Below are positions 32,340 to 41,114 of a DNA stretch of 64,000 bases, piece by piece (positions within the stretch are counted from its first letter, which is position 1; every line of letters starts with the position of its first letter). Where the stretch lies: the NCBI RefSeq assembly GCF_029968035.1, contig NZ_JASCIQ010000018.1:91202-155201 (forward strand). The letters are read 5' to 3'. The notes beneath the pieces are model-generated. The model made no database searches, was not told the origin of the DNA, and saw only the letters and a program-made list of their open reading frames with translations. The DNA comes from Streptomyces cavernicola. Lineage in GTDB: Bacteria; Actinomycetota; Actinomycetes; Streptomycetales; Streptomycetaceae. A program made the position numbers and the translations under genes.

Positions 32340-32909
32340 TCAGGCCGCGAACCCCACGTTGGTGACGTACTCGTACTGCCCCCACTGCGAGCCCAGGTCG
32401 ACGATCTGATCGGTCCACGCGTCGTCGAGCCCCTCGGTGTCGCCGGTGCTCCAGGCCTCGACGATCCGGTCCCAGCGGCGGATGTTGAGGCTGCGGTACT
32501 CCAGGACGCGCTGGCGCGGCCGCGGCACCTGCGACTGGTTGAGCGGGTGCAGTTCGACGCGGGTGCCGCCGCGGGAGTTGAGGCGGCGCAGCAGGTGCTG
32601 GGCGACGTTGTGGCGGCGCACGGTGCGGTACGCGTCCTCGATGCGCCGCAGGTTCTGCGCGGTGGGCCGGCGCCTGCCGTCGAGCCAGGCCTTCAGGGTG
32701 CGGTCGGTGACGGTGAGGCCCGCGGCACGGGCGGCGGCACGGGCGTGGTCGGTGCGGGTCAGGTAGTGCAGCCGCGCGAGGAGGCCGCGGCGGGAGTCGA
32801 CCGGCGAGACGATGAACCCGGCGAGGTCGTCGAGACGGCGGAAGACGGCTTCGCTGCCACGGACGCCGCGTGCGCCGAACTTGCCGAATTCCAGGGTGTG
32901 TTCAGGCAT
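32340..32909 (-). CDS. tpg: telomere terminal protein Tpg-like
   Basis: 189 residues. It matches the terminal-protein pattern of linear Streptomyces replicons: LLARLHYLTRTDHARAAARA, a helix-turn-helix-like GLTVTDRTLKAWLDGRRRPT, RTVRRHNVAQHLLRRLNSRGG, HPLNQSQVPRPRQRVLEYRSLNIRRWDRIVEAW and the end DAWTDQIVDLGSQ...VTNVGF. Tpg is bound covalently to the 5' telomere ends and primes end-patching. Its start overlaps the tap stop by eight bases, the usual tap-tpg operon. A complete tpg here shows linear-replicon ancestry; it does not prove that the telomere is close. Confidence 0.88.
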   Translation of the reverse strand: MPEHTLEFGKFGARGVRGSEAVFRRLDDLAGFIVSPVDSRRGLLARLHYLTRTDHARAAARAAGLTVTDRTLKAWLDGRRRPTAQNLRRIEDAYRTVRRHNVAQHLLRRLNSRGGTRVELHPLNQSQVPRPRQRVLEYRSLNIRRWDRIVEAWSTGDTEGLDDAWTDQIVDLGSQWGQYEYVTNVGFAA

Positions 32910-34515
32910 CCGGCAGCTCCTCGTTCAGCTCGGCCTCGGCGGCATCGGCATCGGTCCCGACCGTGTAGACGTCCTTGACCTTCACTTCGAGGACGCCGCG
33001 CCCCTCGTCGAAGACCCGCCGCCAGTCTCCGGTGACGTGCAGCTCGTCGGTGCCCATGACGCGTACGACGGCGAGGCCCTGCTCGTGGGCGCGCAGGGCC
33101 TTCATCCAGAGGTTGGCGAAGGCCTGCGAGCGGATGAGGTGCATCCAGTCCGGGCGGTACAGCTCCCGGTTGTAGTTGGACTCCCCCATCGTGGAGACGA
33201 ACTTGGAGTACATGGCCTTCACGTACTCGACGGTCGTCTCGTCCTCGGCCTCGATCGCCCTCTCGCGGGCGTCGCGCAGGGCGGCACGGAACTTCTCCAG
33301 GAGGTTCTCGGTCGCGCCGGACGTGAACGACTCATGGATCTCGGGCGGTGCGCACAGCCCGTACTTGGGGCCGGAGAGGCGGAGCAGCAGCCGCAGCGTC
33401 GGCTCGGTGACCCAGAGCGGCCCGGCCTCGTCCCGGTTGCCGAGCGGGTTCGGCAGGTACGGGTCGTGGTGCCAGTCGGGCGGGGTGATGAGGTGGACGC
33501 CCGCGCGCCGCCGGTCGTGTTCGAAGCCGCTGGAGTGTTCCAGCTGGCCGATCGGCAGATGCGTCTTGAGGGCCGACAGATACGCGCCGTTGATGTCGAG
33601 CGCGGTCACCTCGTGTGCGCCGGGCGGGAGTTCGGGCCGGGTCCACTTGGGCCGGGCCTCCCAGATGCTGTCGCTGCCGCGGGCGCTCTGCTTGCGCAGG
33701 ATGTCCGGCACCCAGGGGTGCGCGATCACGTCGTAGCGCCCACCGGTCCGGCAGGCGTCGAGCAGCGCCATCGCGTCCGGGATGGCCTTCCGTACGAGCT
33801 GCGCGGTCGCCGCCTCGACGTCTCCCCCGTGCTCGGCGAGCGCCTTCTCCACGGCCCGGCCGATCAACTCGGCCTCGGGCGCGGCCTGTCCGGTGAGCTG
33901 CTTGCGTACGGGGGTGGGGCGCTGGATCGTCCGCCGCTGGGGTTGCGGGGCGGGCTTCGTCTTCGGTTGCGGCTTCGGCTGAGGTTCCGGGCCCGCTTCC
34001 GCTTCCGGTTCCGGCTGAAGCTCGGGTTCGGACCGGGGCTCGGGCTCAGGCCGTACGGGGTCCTGCGGGGTCGTGTGCCGTGCGCACTCCTGCGGGTCGA
34101 GGTGCTGCGGAAAGCCCTCGACCTCGTCCGTCGCCGGTCCCCCGCACAGGACGCACGGCCGGGTCTGCGCGGCCTGCGTCTCCTGAAGCCTGCTGCGGGC
34201 GGCGTCCAGGAAGTACGCGTACTTGCCGCGCACCTCCCCCGCCGGGTCGCGGCCGTTCTCCCAGCCGCCGACCGTGGACGGGCCGACGCCGAGTGCGGTG
34301 GCGACCTGGGCGCGGGAGAGGCCGAGGCTCTCGCGCAGGGCGCGGCGCTGTTCGGCGGGCGGCAGGGGCTCGGGTTCGACGGCCGAGGCGAGCAGGGCGT
34401 CGACGGCCTCGTAACCGGGCTTCTGCTGCGGGCTGTTCATGCGCGGGCTGTCCGGGTGTGGATCGTTGGGACGCAGATCGTTCGAGTTCGGATCGTCGGA
34501 GTGCGGGACGGTCAT
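32902..34515 (-). CDS. tap: telomere-associated protein Tap-like
   Basis: 537 residues. After a short acidic N-terminus, LRESLGLSRAQVATALGVGPSTVGGWENG (about residues 45-75) is an XRE-like helix-turn-helix. A cysteine pair region CVLCGGP and CARH and a long Pro/Glu/Lys repeat linker (about 130-190) follow. The C-terminal part has HEVTALDINGAYLSALKTHLPIG, GLCAPPEIHESFTSG, YSKFVSTMGESNYNRELYRP and VMGTDELHVTG. Tap recruits Tpg to telomeric DNA. Known chromosomal Tap is larger (over 700 residues), so this is a shorter form. ATG 34515 overlaps the XRE gene's stop (ATGA); the longer upstream frame is spurious. Confidence 0.83.
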   Translation of the reverse strand: MTVPHSDDPNSNDLRPNDPHPDSPRMNSPQQKPGYEAVDALLASAVEPEPLPPAEQRRALRESLGLSRAQVATALGVGPSTVGGWENGRDPAGEVRGKYAYFLDAARSRLQETQAAQTRPCVLCGGPATDEVEGFPQHLDPQECARHTTPQDPVRPEPEPRSEPELQPEPEAEAGPEPQPKPQPKTKPAPQPQRRTIQRPTPVRKQLTGQAAPEAELIGRAVEKALAEHGGDVEAATAQLVRKAIPDAMALLDACRTGGRYDVIAHPWVPDILRKQSARGSDSIWEARPKWTRPELPPGAHEVTALDINGAYLSALKTHLPIGQLEHSSGFEHDRRRAGVHLITPPDWHHDPYLPNPLGNRDEAGPLWVTEPTLRLLLRLSGPKYGLCAPPEIHESFTSGATENLLEKFRAALRDARERAIEAEDETTVEYVKAMYSKFVSTMGESNYNRELYRPDWMHLIRSQAFANLWMKALRAHEQGLAVVRVMGTDELHVTGDWRRVFDEGRGVLEVKVKDVYTVGTDADAAEAELNEELPDA

Positions 34516-34793
34516 GCCGGGACCCCCTTTCCGCGGCCGCGTCGGCCGGTGCGCGGGAGTCGGGCACAGGCGCGCTCGGGGCCGGTGAGGAGGTCGAGGA
34601 CACCGATACCGAAGTGGGCGGCGAGCCGGTCGCAGTCGTCGAGGGTCCAGGCGGCGCGGCCGGTCTGGCGGCGGGACACCTGCGTCTGGTCGACGCCGAG
34701 GGCGAGCGCGAGGTCGGACTGCGTCTGGCCGGTGGCCCGCATCAGGGCGGCGACGCTGGCGCGGAGGCGTACGGAGGTGTGCGAGCTGTCCAT
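34512..34793 (-). CDS. XRE-family helix-turn-helix regulator
   Basis: 93 residues. LRASVAALMRATGQTQSDLALALGVDQTQVSRRQTGRAAWTLDDCDRLAAHFGIGVLDLL is a complete XRE/Cro helix-turn-helix with the usual five helices. ATG 34793 precedes MDSSHTSV. The stop overlaps the tap start (ATGA), so XRE, tap and tpg form one three-gene operon. It may autoregulate the telomere operon; two copies of the partition palindrome lie 90-160 bases upstream. Confidence 0.82.
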   Translation of the reverse strand: MDSSHTSVRLRASVAALMRATGQTQSDLALALGVDQTQVSRRQTGRAAWTLDDCDRLAAHFGIGVLDLLTGPERACARLPRTGRRGRGKGVPA

Positions 34794-34883
34794 GACCTTC
34801 GCATCGTACCGCTCCGAGATGCGCATTCCGCATAGCGGCCCGGGGAGGCAACACGACCGGTGAAGCGGAATGATCTCCGCCGT

Positions 34884-34954
34884 TTTACCGCGGTAAATCA
34901 CGCGGCCGGACCCCGCGGCTCCGTCGGCGGCCGCCCCCGCTTTACCGCGGTAAA
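34884..34954. repeat. two partition-type palindromes upstream of xre-tap-tpg
   Basis: TTTACCGCGGTAAA occurs at 34884-34897 and 34941-34954, 57 bases apart (start to start). The same 14-mer occurs seven more times around parA (41115-42243). The rest of the gap 34794-35031 holds nothing else I can recognise. Confidence 0.95.
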
Positions 34955-35031
34955 TCGCCGCCCCACAACGGCAATTGGGGCATACCGCGCACAACTACCC
35001 GCGAGGCGGGGTGTCGCTGTACGGCAGGCCG

Positions 35032-35433
35032 TCAGAGCGGAAGCGTTATACCCAGCTCCTGCATGGCCGACGAGGGCGGGCCGCCCTCGGAGCGCTCCGT
35101 CTTGAAGCCCTTCACGCCCGGCGCGAGCGTGCCCGGGTCCACGGCCTCGGCGGGCGCGCCCGTCGCGTACAGACCGCTGGGCTCGGTGTCGCGGTCGTGC
35201 GGCAGCAGCCAGAACACCCGACGCCGGAACGTGCCCGACGAGCGCGAGGCCTTCGCGCCCGGCCCGAGCAGCGCGTACCCGACCATGCGGCCGTCGCGGT
35301 GGTAGGCCGGCTTGCCCTTGCGGGTGGGCAGGCGGTCGAGGCTTTGGCGTACGTAGTCCAGCGCCGTGGCGTCTTCGAGCCAGACGATCTCCGTCTCCTC
35401 ACGGATCTCGTCCTCGGTGATGAGGGCGCTCAT
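35032..35433 (-). CDS. DUF6009-like small protein, copy 1
   Basis: 133 residues. LITEDEIREETEIVWLEDATALDYVRQSLDRL, KGKPAYHRDGRMVGYALLG, FRRRVFWLLPHDRD and PAEAVDPGTLAPGVKG all match the protein encoded at 50434-50808. I recall this family as DUF6009; no function is known. It follows the D5 primase-helicase gene on the same strand here, as it does at the second locus, so it looks like a conserved accessory of this replication module. It has no catalytic motif that I recognise. Confidence 0.8.
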   Translation of the reverse strand: MSALITEDEIREETEIVWLEDATALDYVRQSLDRLPTRKGKPAYHRDGRMVGYALLGPGAKASRSSGTFRRRVFWLLPHDRDTEPSGLYATGAPAEAVDPGTLAPGVKGFKTERSEGGPPSSAMQELGITLPL

Positions 35434-35560
35434 GCTGTCCTACCTTCTCGTGCCAGGTCCGGTGCCTCGTGCGGGAAGCCACGGGCCGGATACCCATCGG
35501 TGCGTCCGGACATGGCACCCGAGCACGCTGCCGGACACGGCGTTTGGCTTGATCCGACCA

Positions 35561-37099
35561 TCAGGCATCCTCCCCATCGGCGAGCAGTCCGATACCCGGG
35601 TAGTACTTGCGCTGATTCGACAGGATCATCTGCTTGGGCGACTCGAGTCCGATCGTCTCGCGTACGCGAGCTGCGAAGGAGCGGGATGTCATGGCCGGCG
35701 CCCCCTCATTCTGGCACCAGCGCTTGTAGGCCGCGTACAACCTCGCCTGCTCGGCCCGCTGGTCCGGGTGGATCGAGCATGCCTCGCTGAGAAAACGGCC
35801 GGTATGGTCTTCCGTCTCCGCGTACGCGGTGGTCGCGATGCGGACCCGCTCAGGCCCGGTGAGGTCCTTGTCGCCGCCGAGGTAGCGGCGCGCGCCCTCG
35901 ATCAGCCAGTTGAGGATGCCGGGGCCTTCCTCGGTGACCAGGATATCGGCCAGGTTGTCGATCTTCCGGTCGTCCGAGACGGTCCGCTCGAACGGGATGA
36001 GCCGCATACGCCGCCAGAACGCGAAGCCGCCCGTGCCGACCTCGGGCCGGTGGTTGCCCAGGAGCCAGAGCTTGTGGGTCGGTTCGAAGCTGAAGAAGTC
36101 CTGCCGCATCCGGCGGGCCTTGATCCGGTCACCGCCGGTGAGCAGCTTCACCCGCGCCTCGTCGAACCGGTCCCCCGGCTTGACCTCGCTGCACACGATG
36201 ACGCGGCGGCCGTGCAGCTCGGCGAGATCGGTGGGGTGCCCCTCGTACGGGCGGGCCATCAGGAAGCCGGGCGGCGCGGCGTCCGCGTAGTCCCCGAGGA
36301 GCTTCATCAGGACGTCGAGGAGAACGGACTTGCCGTTCTTGCCGATGCCGAAGAGGAACGGCATGACCTGCCCGCCGACGTCCCCGGTGACGGAGTAGCC
36401 GAGCAGCAGGTGCAGGAAGCCGATCATCTCGGTGCCTTCGTCGTCGCCGCCGAAGGTGTCCTGGAGGAAGCGGTTCCAGCGCGGGGTGGCCATCTGGCGG
36501 GGCCCGATGGTGGTGGACCGCGAGTGGAAGTCCTTGTTGGGGTCGGGGGTGCGCAGCAGGCCGGTGCGCAGGTCGACGATGCCGGCCGGGGTGCACAGGA
36601 CGTACGGATCGGCGTCCAGGCGGGAGGCGTTGAGGACCATGCCGGGCGCGGACTTGGCCTGAAGGAGCATGGCGTTCATGCCGGAGGTGCTGAGCGCGCG
36701 CCTGCGGTGCTTCTGCAGGTCCGAGCCCGTGTGCAGGCCCCGCGGGTCGCTGGCCGCGATGGACTCGGCGAGGTCCCCCGCCGCCCACATCACGGTGTCG
36801 TCGTCGTCGATCTGCCAGCGGGTGCTGTCCCAGCGGTACCAGCCGAGCCCCGGCACATGCCGGTAGTCGGTCGCGTACAGCTTCACGAACAGCTTCGCGT
36901 TGCCGCGGTCGGTGAGCGTGTCGGGGACGAGCCCACCGGCCGTGGTCAGGGAACCGGCTGAGCTCTCCGGCGCGGGGCTCTCACCGGCCTGGGACGGCAC
37001 GGGGCCCGCGGTGGAGCGGGCGAGGATCTGGGCAGCGACGGCCTCCGCGTCGAAGTCGAAGAGGGCGTTGTTCTGATCCGGGTGCGGAGACGGCGTCAC
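35561..37099 (-). CDS. D5/P4-type primase-helicase (superfamily 3), copy 1
   Basis: 512 residues. An N-terminal region with TDRGNAKLFVKLYATDYRHVPGLGWYRWD is followed by a D5_N-like part and the SF3 helicase core: Walker A GIGKNGKSVLLDVL (about residue 255), Walker B/B' region LHGRRVIVCSEVKPGDRFDEARVKLLTGGD, and the sensor segment THKLWLLGNHRPEVG. Such proteins unwind origins in P4-like phages and actinobacterial plasmids. GTG 37099 overlaps the prim-pol stop (GTGA), so primase and helicase are coupled. The protein encoded at 48824 is a close paralogue. Confidence 0.9.
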   Translation of the reverse strand: MTPSPHPDQNNALFDFDAEAVAAQILARSTAGPVPSQAGESPAPESSAGSLTTAGGLVPDTLTDRGNAKLFVKLYATDYRHVPGLGWYRWDSTRWQIDDDDTVMWAAGDLAESIAASDPRGLHTGSDLQKHRRRALSTSGMNAMLLQAKSAPGMVLNASRLDADPYVLCTPAGIVDLRTGLLRTPDPNKDFHSRSTTIGPRQMATPRWNRFLQDTFGGDDEGTEMIGFLHLLLGYSVTGDVGGQVMPFLFGIGKNGKSVLLDVLMKLLGDYADAAPPGFLMARPYEGHPTDLAELHGRRVIVCSEVKPGDRFDEARVKLLTGGDRIKARRMRQDFFSFEPTHKLWLLGNHRPEVGTGGFAFWRRMRLIPFERTVSDDRKIDNLADILVTEEGPGILNWLIEGARRYLGGDKDLTGPERVRIATTAYAETEDHTGRFLSEACSIHPDQRAEQARLYAAYKRWCQNEGAPAMTSRSFAARVRETIGLESPKQMILSNQRKYYPGIGLLADGEDA

Positions 37100-38202
37100 G
37101 AGCTGCTCCCGGGTTCCAGGGGACGACGCAGCCCGGCGCTCATGCCACTGCGGATGATCTGTTCGGCCCGGCGGGTCTGTCCGGGCCTGGCCTGCTCAGC
37201 GGCCTGCAGCAGGACGTGCTCGGCCTCGTCCTGGTCGAGATGACCCGCGGCGACGAGCCCGCCGAGGGTGTACGCGGCCCGGTTCAGCTTCTCCGTGAAC
37301 GCCGCTCCCTCGGGCACCTTGGCGCACTCGGCGACCTCGGTGAGGACCGTGAGCAGCGTCCTGGTCGTCTTCCCGGTGCGCCCGCCCGCCGCGAGGACCG
37401 CCTGCCGGGCGCGCGGCGGCACGGGCCGGGGTGCGGGAACAGCCGCCGGGAGATGCCCTGTTCGCTCCAGCTCCTCGGCGAGCCAGGCCGGCAGCGGCGC
37501 GGGTTCTCGTACGGACCCCACGGGCGTGTACGCGCCGTCGGGCGTGGTGGTGCCGGGCGTGACGATGTACCCGCCGTGGGCGCGGACGTCGACCTGCCAG
37601 GCGAGGGCGCGGCGGGTGCTGGTTCCGGTCGAGCACTGCCAGGCGCGGCCGTCGACGACCCGGTACCAGACGTGCATCCCGCCCGACGGCGTGCGCACCC
37701 GCAGCGTGCTCTCGTCCTCGGAGGGGCAGACGACCCCGCGCAGCGCGGCGAGCACGGCGAGCGTGTGATAGCCGTTCGCGAGGCCCATCAGGTCGACCTC
37801 GTCCGGGATGTGAATGCCCGGCAGGAGACGGTCCCGGCTGGGCACGGGTTGTTGATGTGCGTCGACATCGATGACGACGAGGCCCGCGGGACCGCAGGAG
37901 ACCCCCACGCCCATCGACGGGGCACTCCCCCACCAGCGCTCGATCCGGGAGGCGTCGAGCGTCGCCGAGTGAAACCCGTGGCACCAACGGCCTTCGGCGC
38001 GGCAGGCGCAGTCCCGGTGGGTGTGTCCGGGCCTGCGGCAGGACTCGCAGTTGGCGGCCGGCACCTTGCGCCCGGCGGCCAACGGGAAGACGGGCCAGCC
38101 CCGGCCGGCACACCACCGGGCCGTGGCCAGAGGCGCAGCGACCGAACGCGCAGAGCTGGACTGCCGTGAGTCGCTGCGTGAAAACCGCAGCTCAGCAGGC
38201 AT
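37096..38202 (-). CDS. bifunctional DNA primase/polymerase (prim-pol) domain protein
   Basis: 368 residues. WCAGRGWPVFPLAAGRKVPA opens a prim-pol domain. A zinc-binding-like cluster C-x2-C...H-x-H...C-x-C (CESCRRPGHTHRDCACRAEGRWC, about residues 53-75) follows. LVVIDVDAH (metal-binding DxD, about residue 108) and TPSGGMHVWYR and DVRAHGGYIVTPGTTT complete the catalytic set. The C-terminal third is helical. It makes primers for the D5 helicase encoded directly downstream. ATG 38202 follows GGGGAAC. The iteron-rich region begins at its 5' side, so primase-helicase and origin are adjacent. Confidence 0.88.
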   Translation of the reverse strand: MPAELRFSRSDSRQSSSARSVAAPLATARWCAGRGWPVFPLAAGRKVPAANCESCRRPGHTHRDCACRAEGRWCHGFHSATLDASRIERWWGSAPSMGVGVSCGPAGLVVIDVDAHQQPVPSRDRLLPGIHIPDEVDLMGLANGYHTLAVLAALRGVVCPSEDESTLRVRTPSGGMHVWYRVVDGRAWQCSTGTSTRRALAWQVDVRAHGGYIVTPGTTTPDGAYTPVGSVREPAPLPAWLAEELERTGHLPAAVPAPRPVPPRARQAVLAAGGRTGKTTRTLLTVLTEVAECAKVPEGAAFTEKLNRAAYTLGGLVAAGHLDQDEAEHVLLQAAEQARPGQTRRAEQIIRSGMSAGLRRPLEPGSSS

Positions 38203-39162
38203 TTAGTTCCCCTATCAGCGACCGAAGCGACTCAACGACGGACATACATTAGCGAAGTTCGGTCGACTGGTGGGGCTGCTGTGGACAAAGCCCGAACAGC
38301 GTGTCTATCACCACGTCCACGACGCCGTTCACTCCGTCTCACCCCCGAGTCGATCACTGTGCCGCTCCCCCATGTCGGTCCCTGAATGTCTACCTTGCGG
38401 GCCCTCAGCTACCCAACAGCGACTGAAGGTTGGGGGCAGCGACTGAAGCCCTTTCGGTCGCTGCCTTCGGTCGCTTACAAAACCGCAGGTCACAGCCTTG
38501 CAGCCAGAAAAACAGCGACTGAAGCGACTCAGCGACTGTATATATGAGCTCTACGCGCAGGCGCGCACACCCGCGTTGCTCTTCATATATAGGGACCTTG
38601 AGTCGCTTCAGTCGCTGTTCTCTTCAGTACATACCCTCTGACCTGCGGTTTTACCCGAGCGACTGGGAGCGACCGAAGAGTCGCTCGGTAGCTTTCCTTC
38701 AGTCGCTGACCCCCTTCAGTCGCTTTTCTGGGCCTGGCTCAGCGACTGAAGAGCGACCGAAGAACGACCGAGAACAGCTACCGAAGCGACTGAAGCGACC
38801 CGAGCGACCGAAGCGACCCACCCACGGGCAACCTTCCGCGCTCGTCGCGCGTCCGCGGGCCAACTCCGAAAGTGAGTCGCTTCGGTCGCTTCAGTCGCTG
38901 CCCACTCCCCCACGCGGGTGCCCCGTGCTGGGTCGGCAGTTGAGGTCGTACGCCATGAAAGCGCTCAGCGGCGTTCTGAGGGGCTCGTGGGACTTCAGTG
39001 CCCCTCACCGCCAGTGCGACGCTGCCAGCCCCCTCAGCGGGCGCTCAGAGCTTTCAACGCGCTTGTGCGGTGCGGAAGATGGCCCGGAGCCGGGCAAACA
39101 GGTCGGCCCGGCCTCCGCAGGGGAAGCCGGGCCGACCGTGGGTCCCGTGGGATGGACGGGGT
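38203..39162. other. origin-like iteron region 1
   Basis: 960 bases without a credible gene. It is packed with GCGACTGAAG/GCGACCGAAG decamers in both orientations, about fifteen exact copies by eye (for example 38219, 38419, 38439, 38515 and a dense run 38740-38815) plus degenerate ones. Nested inverted repeats sit inside: AAAACCGCAGGTCA (38479-38492) with TGACCTGCGGTTTT (38639-38652), and the AT-rich TATATATGA (38539-38547) with TCATATATA (38583-38591). Iterons, an AT-rich dyad and an adjacent primase-helicase operon are what a plasmid replication origin looks like. From about 38920 to 39162 I see nothing distinctive. Confidence 0.75.
38479..38652. repeat. nested inverted repeats in origin-like region 1
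   Basis: The outer arms (38479-38492 and 38639-38652) are a perfect 14-base inverted repeat. The inner arms TATATATGA/TCATATATA (38539-38547, 38583-38591) are perfect 9-base arms. The inner loop is rich in CGCGC. The same plan recurs at 48252-48462. Confidence 0.92.
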
Positions 39163-40308
39163 TCAGGAGTCCTGGAAGTGTTCCCGCATCAGCTTGTGCA
39201 GCGACTGAAGGTCCTCAGGCGTCATCCAGTGCCTGATGGTCCGGAACACCGTCTCCGGGTTCCGCCAGGGGATGGCCCCCACCGTCGCGATGTCGGGCAG
39301 CGGTTCGGGCCGTTGGGTCGCTGTCCGGGGGGCGGGTGCGGAAGGCTCGTACTGCTCCGACTCCTCGTACTCCGCCGCCGGGGCCCTCTCCCCCACCTCG
39401 GTGGCGGGAGCAGACCCGCCGGGCACGTGGACCGGAGCGGGTGCCGGGACCGGCGCAACGGCGACCGGGGCGGCCTCCGGCTCCGGCGGCTGGACCGGTG
39501 CCTGGACGGGCTGTTGAGCCGGAGCGGCTTCCCGTACGACCTCGGGCTCAGGGTCCCGTCCGGGCGCGGGCGCGGGAGGCTGCACCGGCTCCGGGGCCGG
39601 CTCGTCCTTGGTGCGGCGCGGGCGCGGGGCGGCGAGCACCGCGGCGCGGCGGTCGAGTTCGTCCTGCCAGGCCGCCGCCTGCTTCTCCTGCGGGAGCGAG
39701 GCGATGTCCCGGCCGATCCGGATGGACAACTCCCCCGAGCTCACCAGCTGCTGCAGCTCCGGGGTGAGGCGCAGCAGCTTGCGCTGGTTGCTGACCCACG
39801 GGCCCGACTTGCCGTAGTGCTTGGCGACCTTGTCGGCGCCGCCGAGCTCCACGACCATCGTCTCGATGCCGAGGGCCCGCTCGATCGGGTCCAGGTCCTC
39901 ACGGTCGTTGTTCTCCGCGAGGACCGCGTCCAGGAACTCGGCACGCGAGTTGGCGACTTCCTCGTGGTGCACCACGTCGAGGGTCGGCCGTCCGACGAGC
40001 TGGGAGGCCCGGAAGCGCCGCTCGCCGTTGGCGATGACGTACGGGACGTCACCGATTCGCTCGGCCTCCTCGGGCCACAGCTTCAGGTATCCGGCGCGCG
40101 AGACGACCACCGCCGGCTGGAGCTGCTTCTGCTTCAGCTTCAGGCCGAACTCGCGCAGCTGCTCCTCCGTACCGAAGTTACGGCGCGGGTTGAAGCGGGT
40201 CGGGATCAGCTTCGCCAGCGGCAGGGAGAGCAGCAGCAGATCCGTGCGGCCGGGAACGTCGTCGACCTTGGCCCCCGCGAGGGAGGCGAGACTGGTCCTT
40301 CGTCCCAT
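39163..40308 (-). CDS. parB: ParB-family partition protein
   Basis: 381 residues. LPLAKLIPTRFNPRRNF is followed by LQPAVVV, the CTPase/arginine patch IANGERRFRAS (about residues 92-102), ENNDREDLDPIERA, and the KorB-like helix-turn-helix GGADKVAKHYGKSGPWVSNQRKLLRL (about 157-182). A long Pro/Ala/Glu linker leads to a C-terminal segment HWMTPEDLQSLHKLM, possibly the dimerisation region. It binds centromere DNA; the nine TTTACCGCGGTAAA palindromes nearby are the natural candidates, and they differ from the chromosomal parS of Streptomyces. ATG 40308 overlaps the parA TGA by one base. Confidence 0.93.
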   Translation of the reverse strand: MGRRTSLASLAGAKVDDVPGRTDLLLLSLPLAKLIPTRFNPRRNFGTEEQLREFGLKLKQKQLQPAVVVSRAGYLKLWPEEAERIGDVPYVIANGERRFRASQLVGRPTLDVVHHEEVANSRAEFLDAVLAENNDREDLDPIERALGIETMVVELGGADKVAKHYGKSGPWVSNQRKLLRLTPELQQLVSSGELSIRIGRDIASLPQEKQAAAWQDELDRRAAVLAAPRPRRTKDEPAPEPVQPPAPAPGRDPEPEVVREAAPAQQPVQAPVQPPEPEAAPVAVAPVPAPAPVHVPGGSAPATEVGERAPAAEYEESEQYEPSAPAPRTATQRPEPLPDIATVGAIPWRNPETVFRTIRHWMTPEDLQSLHKLMREHFQDS

Positions 40309-40970
40309 CAGGAGCGACCTCCGTAACCGAGTTCGAGCGCCAGGCGGAAGAAGTCCTCGCGGGCTTCCATCGCGACCCGGTTCTTTGCGTACTGCGTGAC
40401 GACCTTCCCCTCCACCGAGGCCCGGGTGTGGACCTTGTAGCGGCGGATCACCGCTTCGGCGCGGGGCCAGCCCTGTGCGTCGATGTACGCCTTGGTGTCC
40501 TCGAGGTCGGCTGTGCCGTCGCGCGGGTCCCAGTTGTTGACGGTGACCTTGAAGGGGAGACCCGTGGGCTCGATGACCTTCTGGATCGTGCGGGCGGTCG
40601 GGTCGAAGGCGAGGCCTTCCGGCGGCATGGGGACGATCACGTCATGCGCGTACTTGAGCGCCTCGAGGAGCAGGTTCTCGTCCTGGAGGCTGCCCGGGGT
40701 GTCGATGAAGACGTGCTGCAGTCCCTTGTCCTGACCCTTCAGGGTGTCCGAGACGATCGCGCCGAGGTTGAGGGTCGTGGTCGTCTTGCCGACCCCGCCC
40801 TTCTGGTTGGCGACGACATGGACCTGGGCGCCGGTGTCCTTGAGGACGGCGAGGTTCTCCGGAGTCTCGTGCTCCTGGGAGAAGTCGAAGGGCAGGTCGT
40901 TGATCCGGTTCGCCCACCAGACGGTGGAGGCCTGGGGGTCGATGGACACGACGTAGACAGAAGCTGGCAT
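40308..40970 (-). CDS. parA: ParA-family ATPase with swapped N-terminal motif order
   Basis: 220 residues from ATG 40970 (GGAG upstream). All ParA parts are present: deviant Walker A KGGVGKTT (57-64), the SIDPQAS segment (9-15), Walker B FIDTPG (88-93), and EGLAFDPTARTI. In normal ParA the order is Walker A, then DPQ, then Walker B. Here the DPQ segment (residues 9-45) comes before the Walker A segment (54-81). Exchanging these two blocks around residues 46-53 restores a textbook ParA. The block edges share short sequence (GTCGT before each, AGGACA at each end). Either a real reshuffling event or an assembly artefact. Overlaps parB by one base. Confidence 0.85.
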   Translation of the reverse strand: MPASVYVVSIDPQASTVWWANRINDLPFDFSQEHETPENLAVLKDTGAQVHVVANQKGGVGKTTTTLNLGAIVSDTLKGQDKGLQHVFIDTPGSLQDENLLLEALKYAHDVIVPMPPEGLAFDPTARTIQKVIEPTGLPFKVTVNNWDPRDGTADLEDTKAYIDAQGWPRAEAVIRRYKVHTRASVEGKVVTQYAKNRVAMEAREDFFRLALELGYGGRS

Positions 40971-41114
40971 GTGATGCTCCGTTTGCTTCCCGTGGGTTCC
41001 GGTACTTCGGGCGGAAGCATCATCGCAGACGAGACAGCCTTCACTGGCCGGACACCAGGTGTTTTGCCCTGAAGAGGGTGGAGTGGGTCGGCTGCAGGTC
41101 CGGCCTTGGACCGA

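Noticed and set aside
38203..38910. CRISPR-like or transposon repeats
   Set aside because: Repeats are short, occur in both orientations and vary in spacing, and there is no transposase; an iteron-type origin fits better.
38544..39236. 230-residue frame in origin-like region 1
   Set aside because: It is a translation of the iterons (Arg/Ser/Pro/Lys repeats), with no ribosome site.
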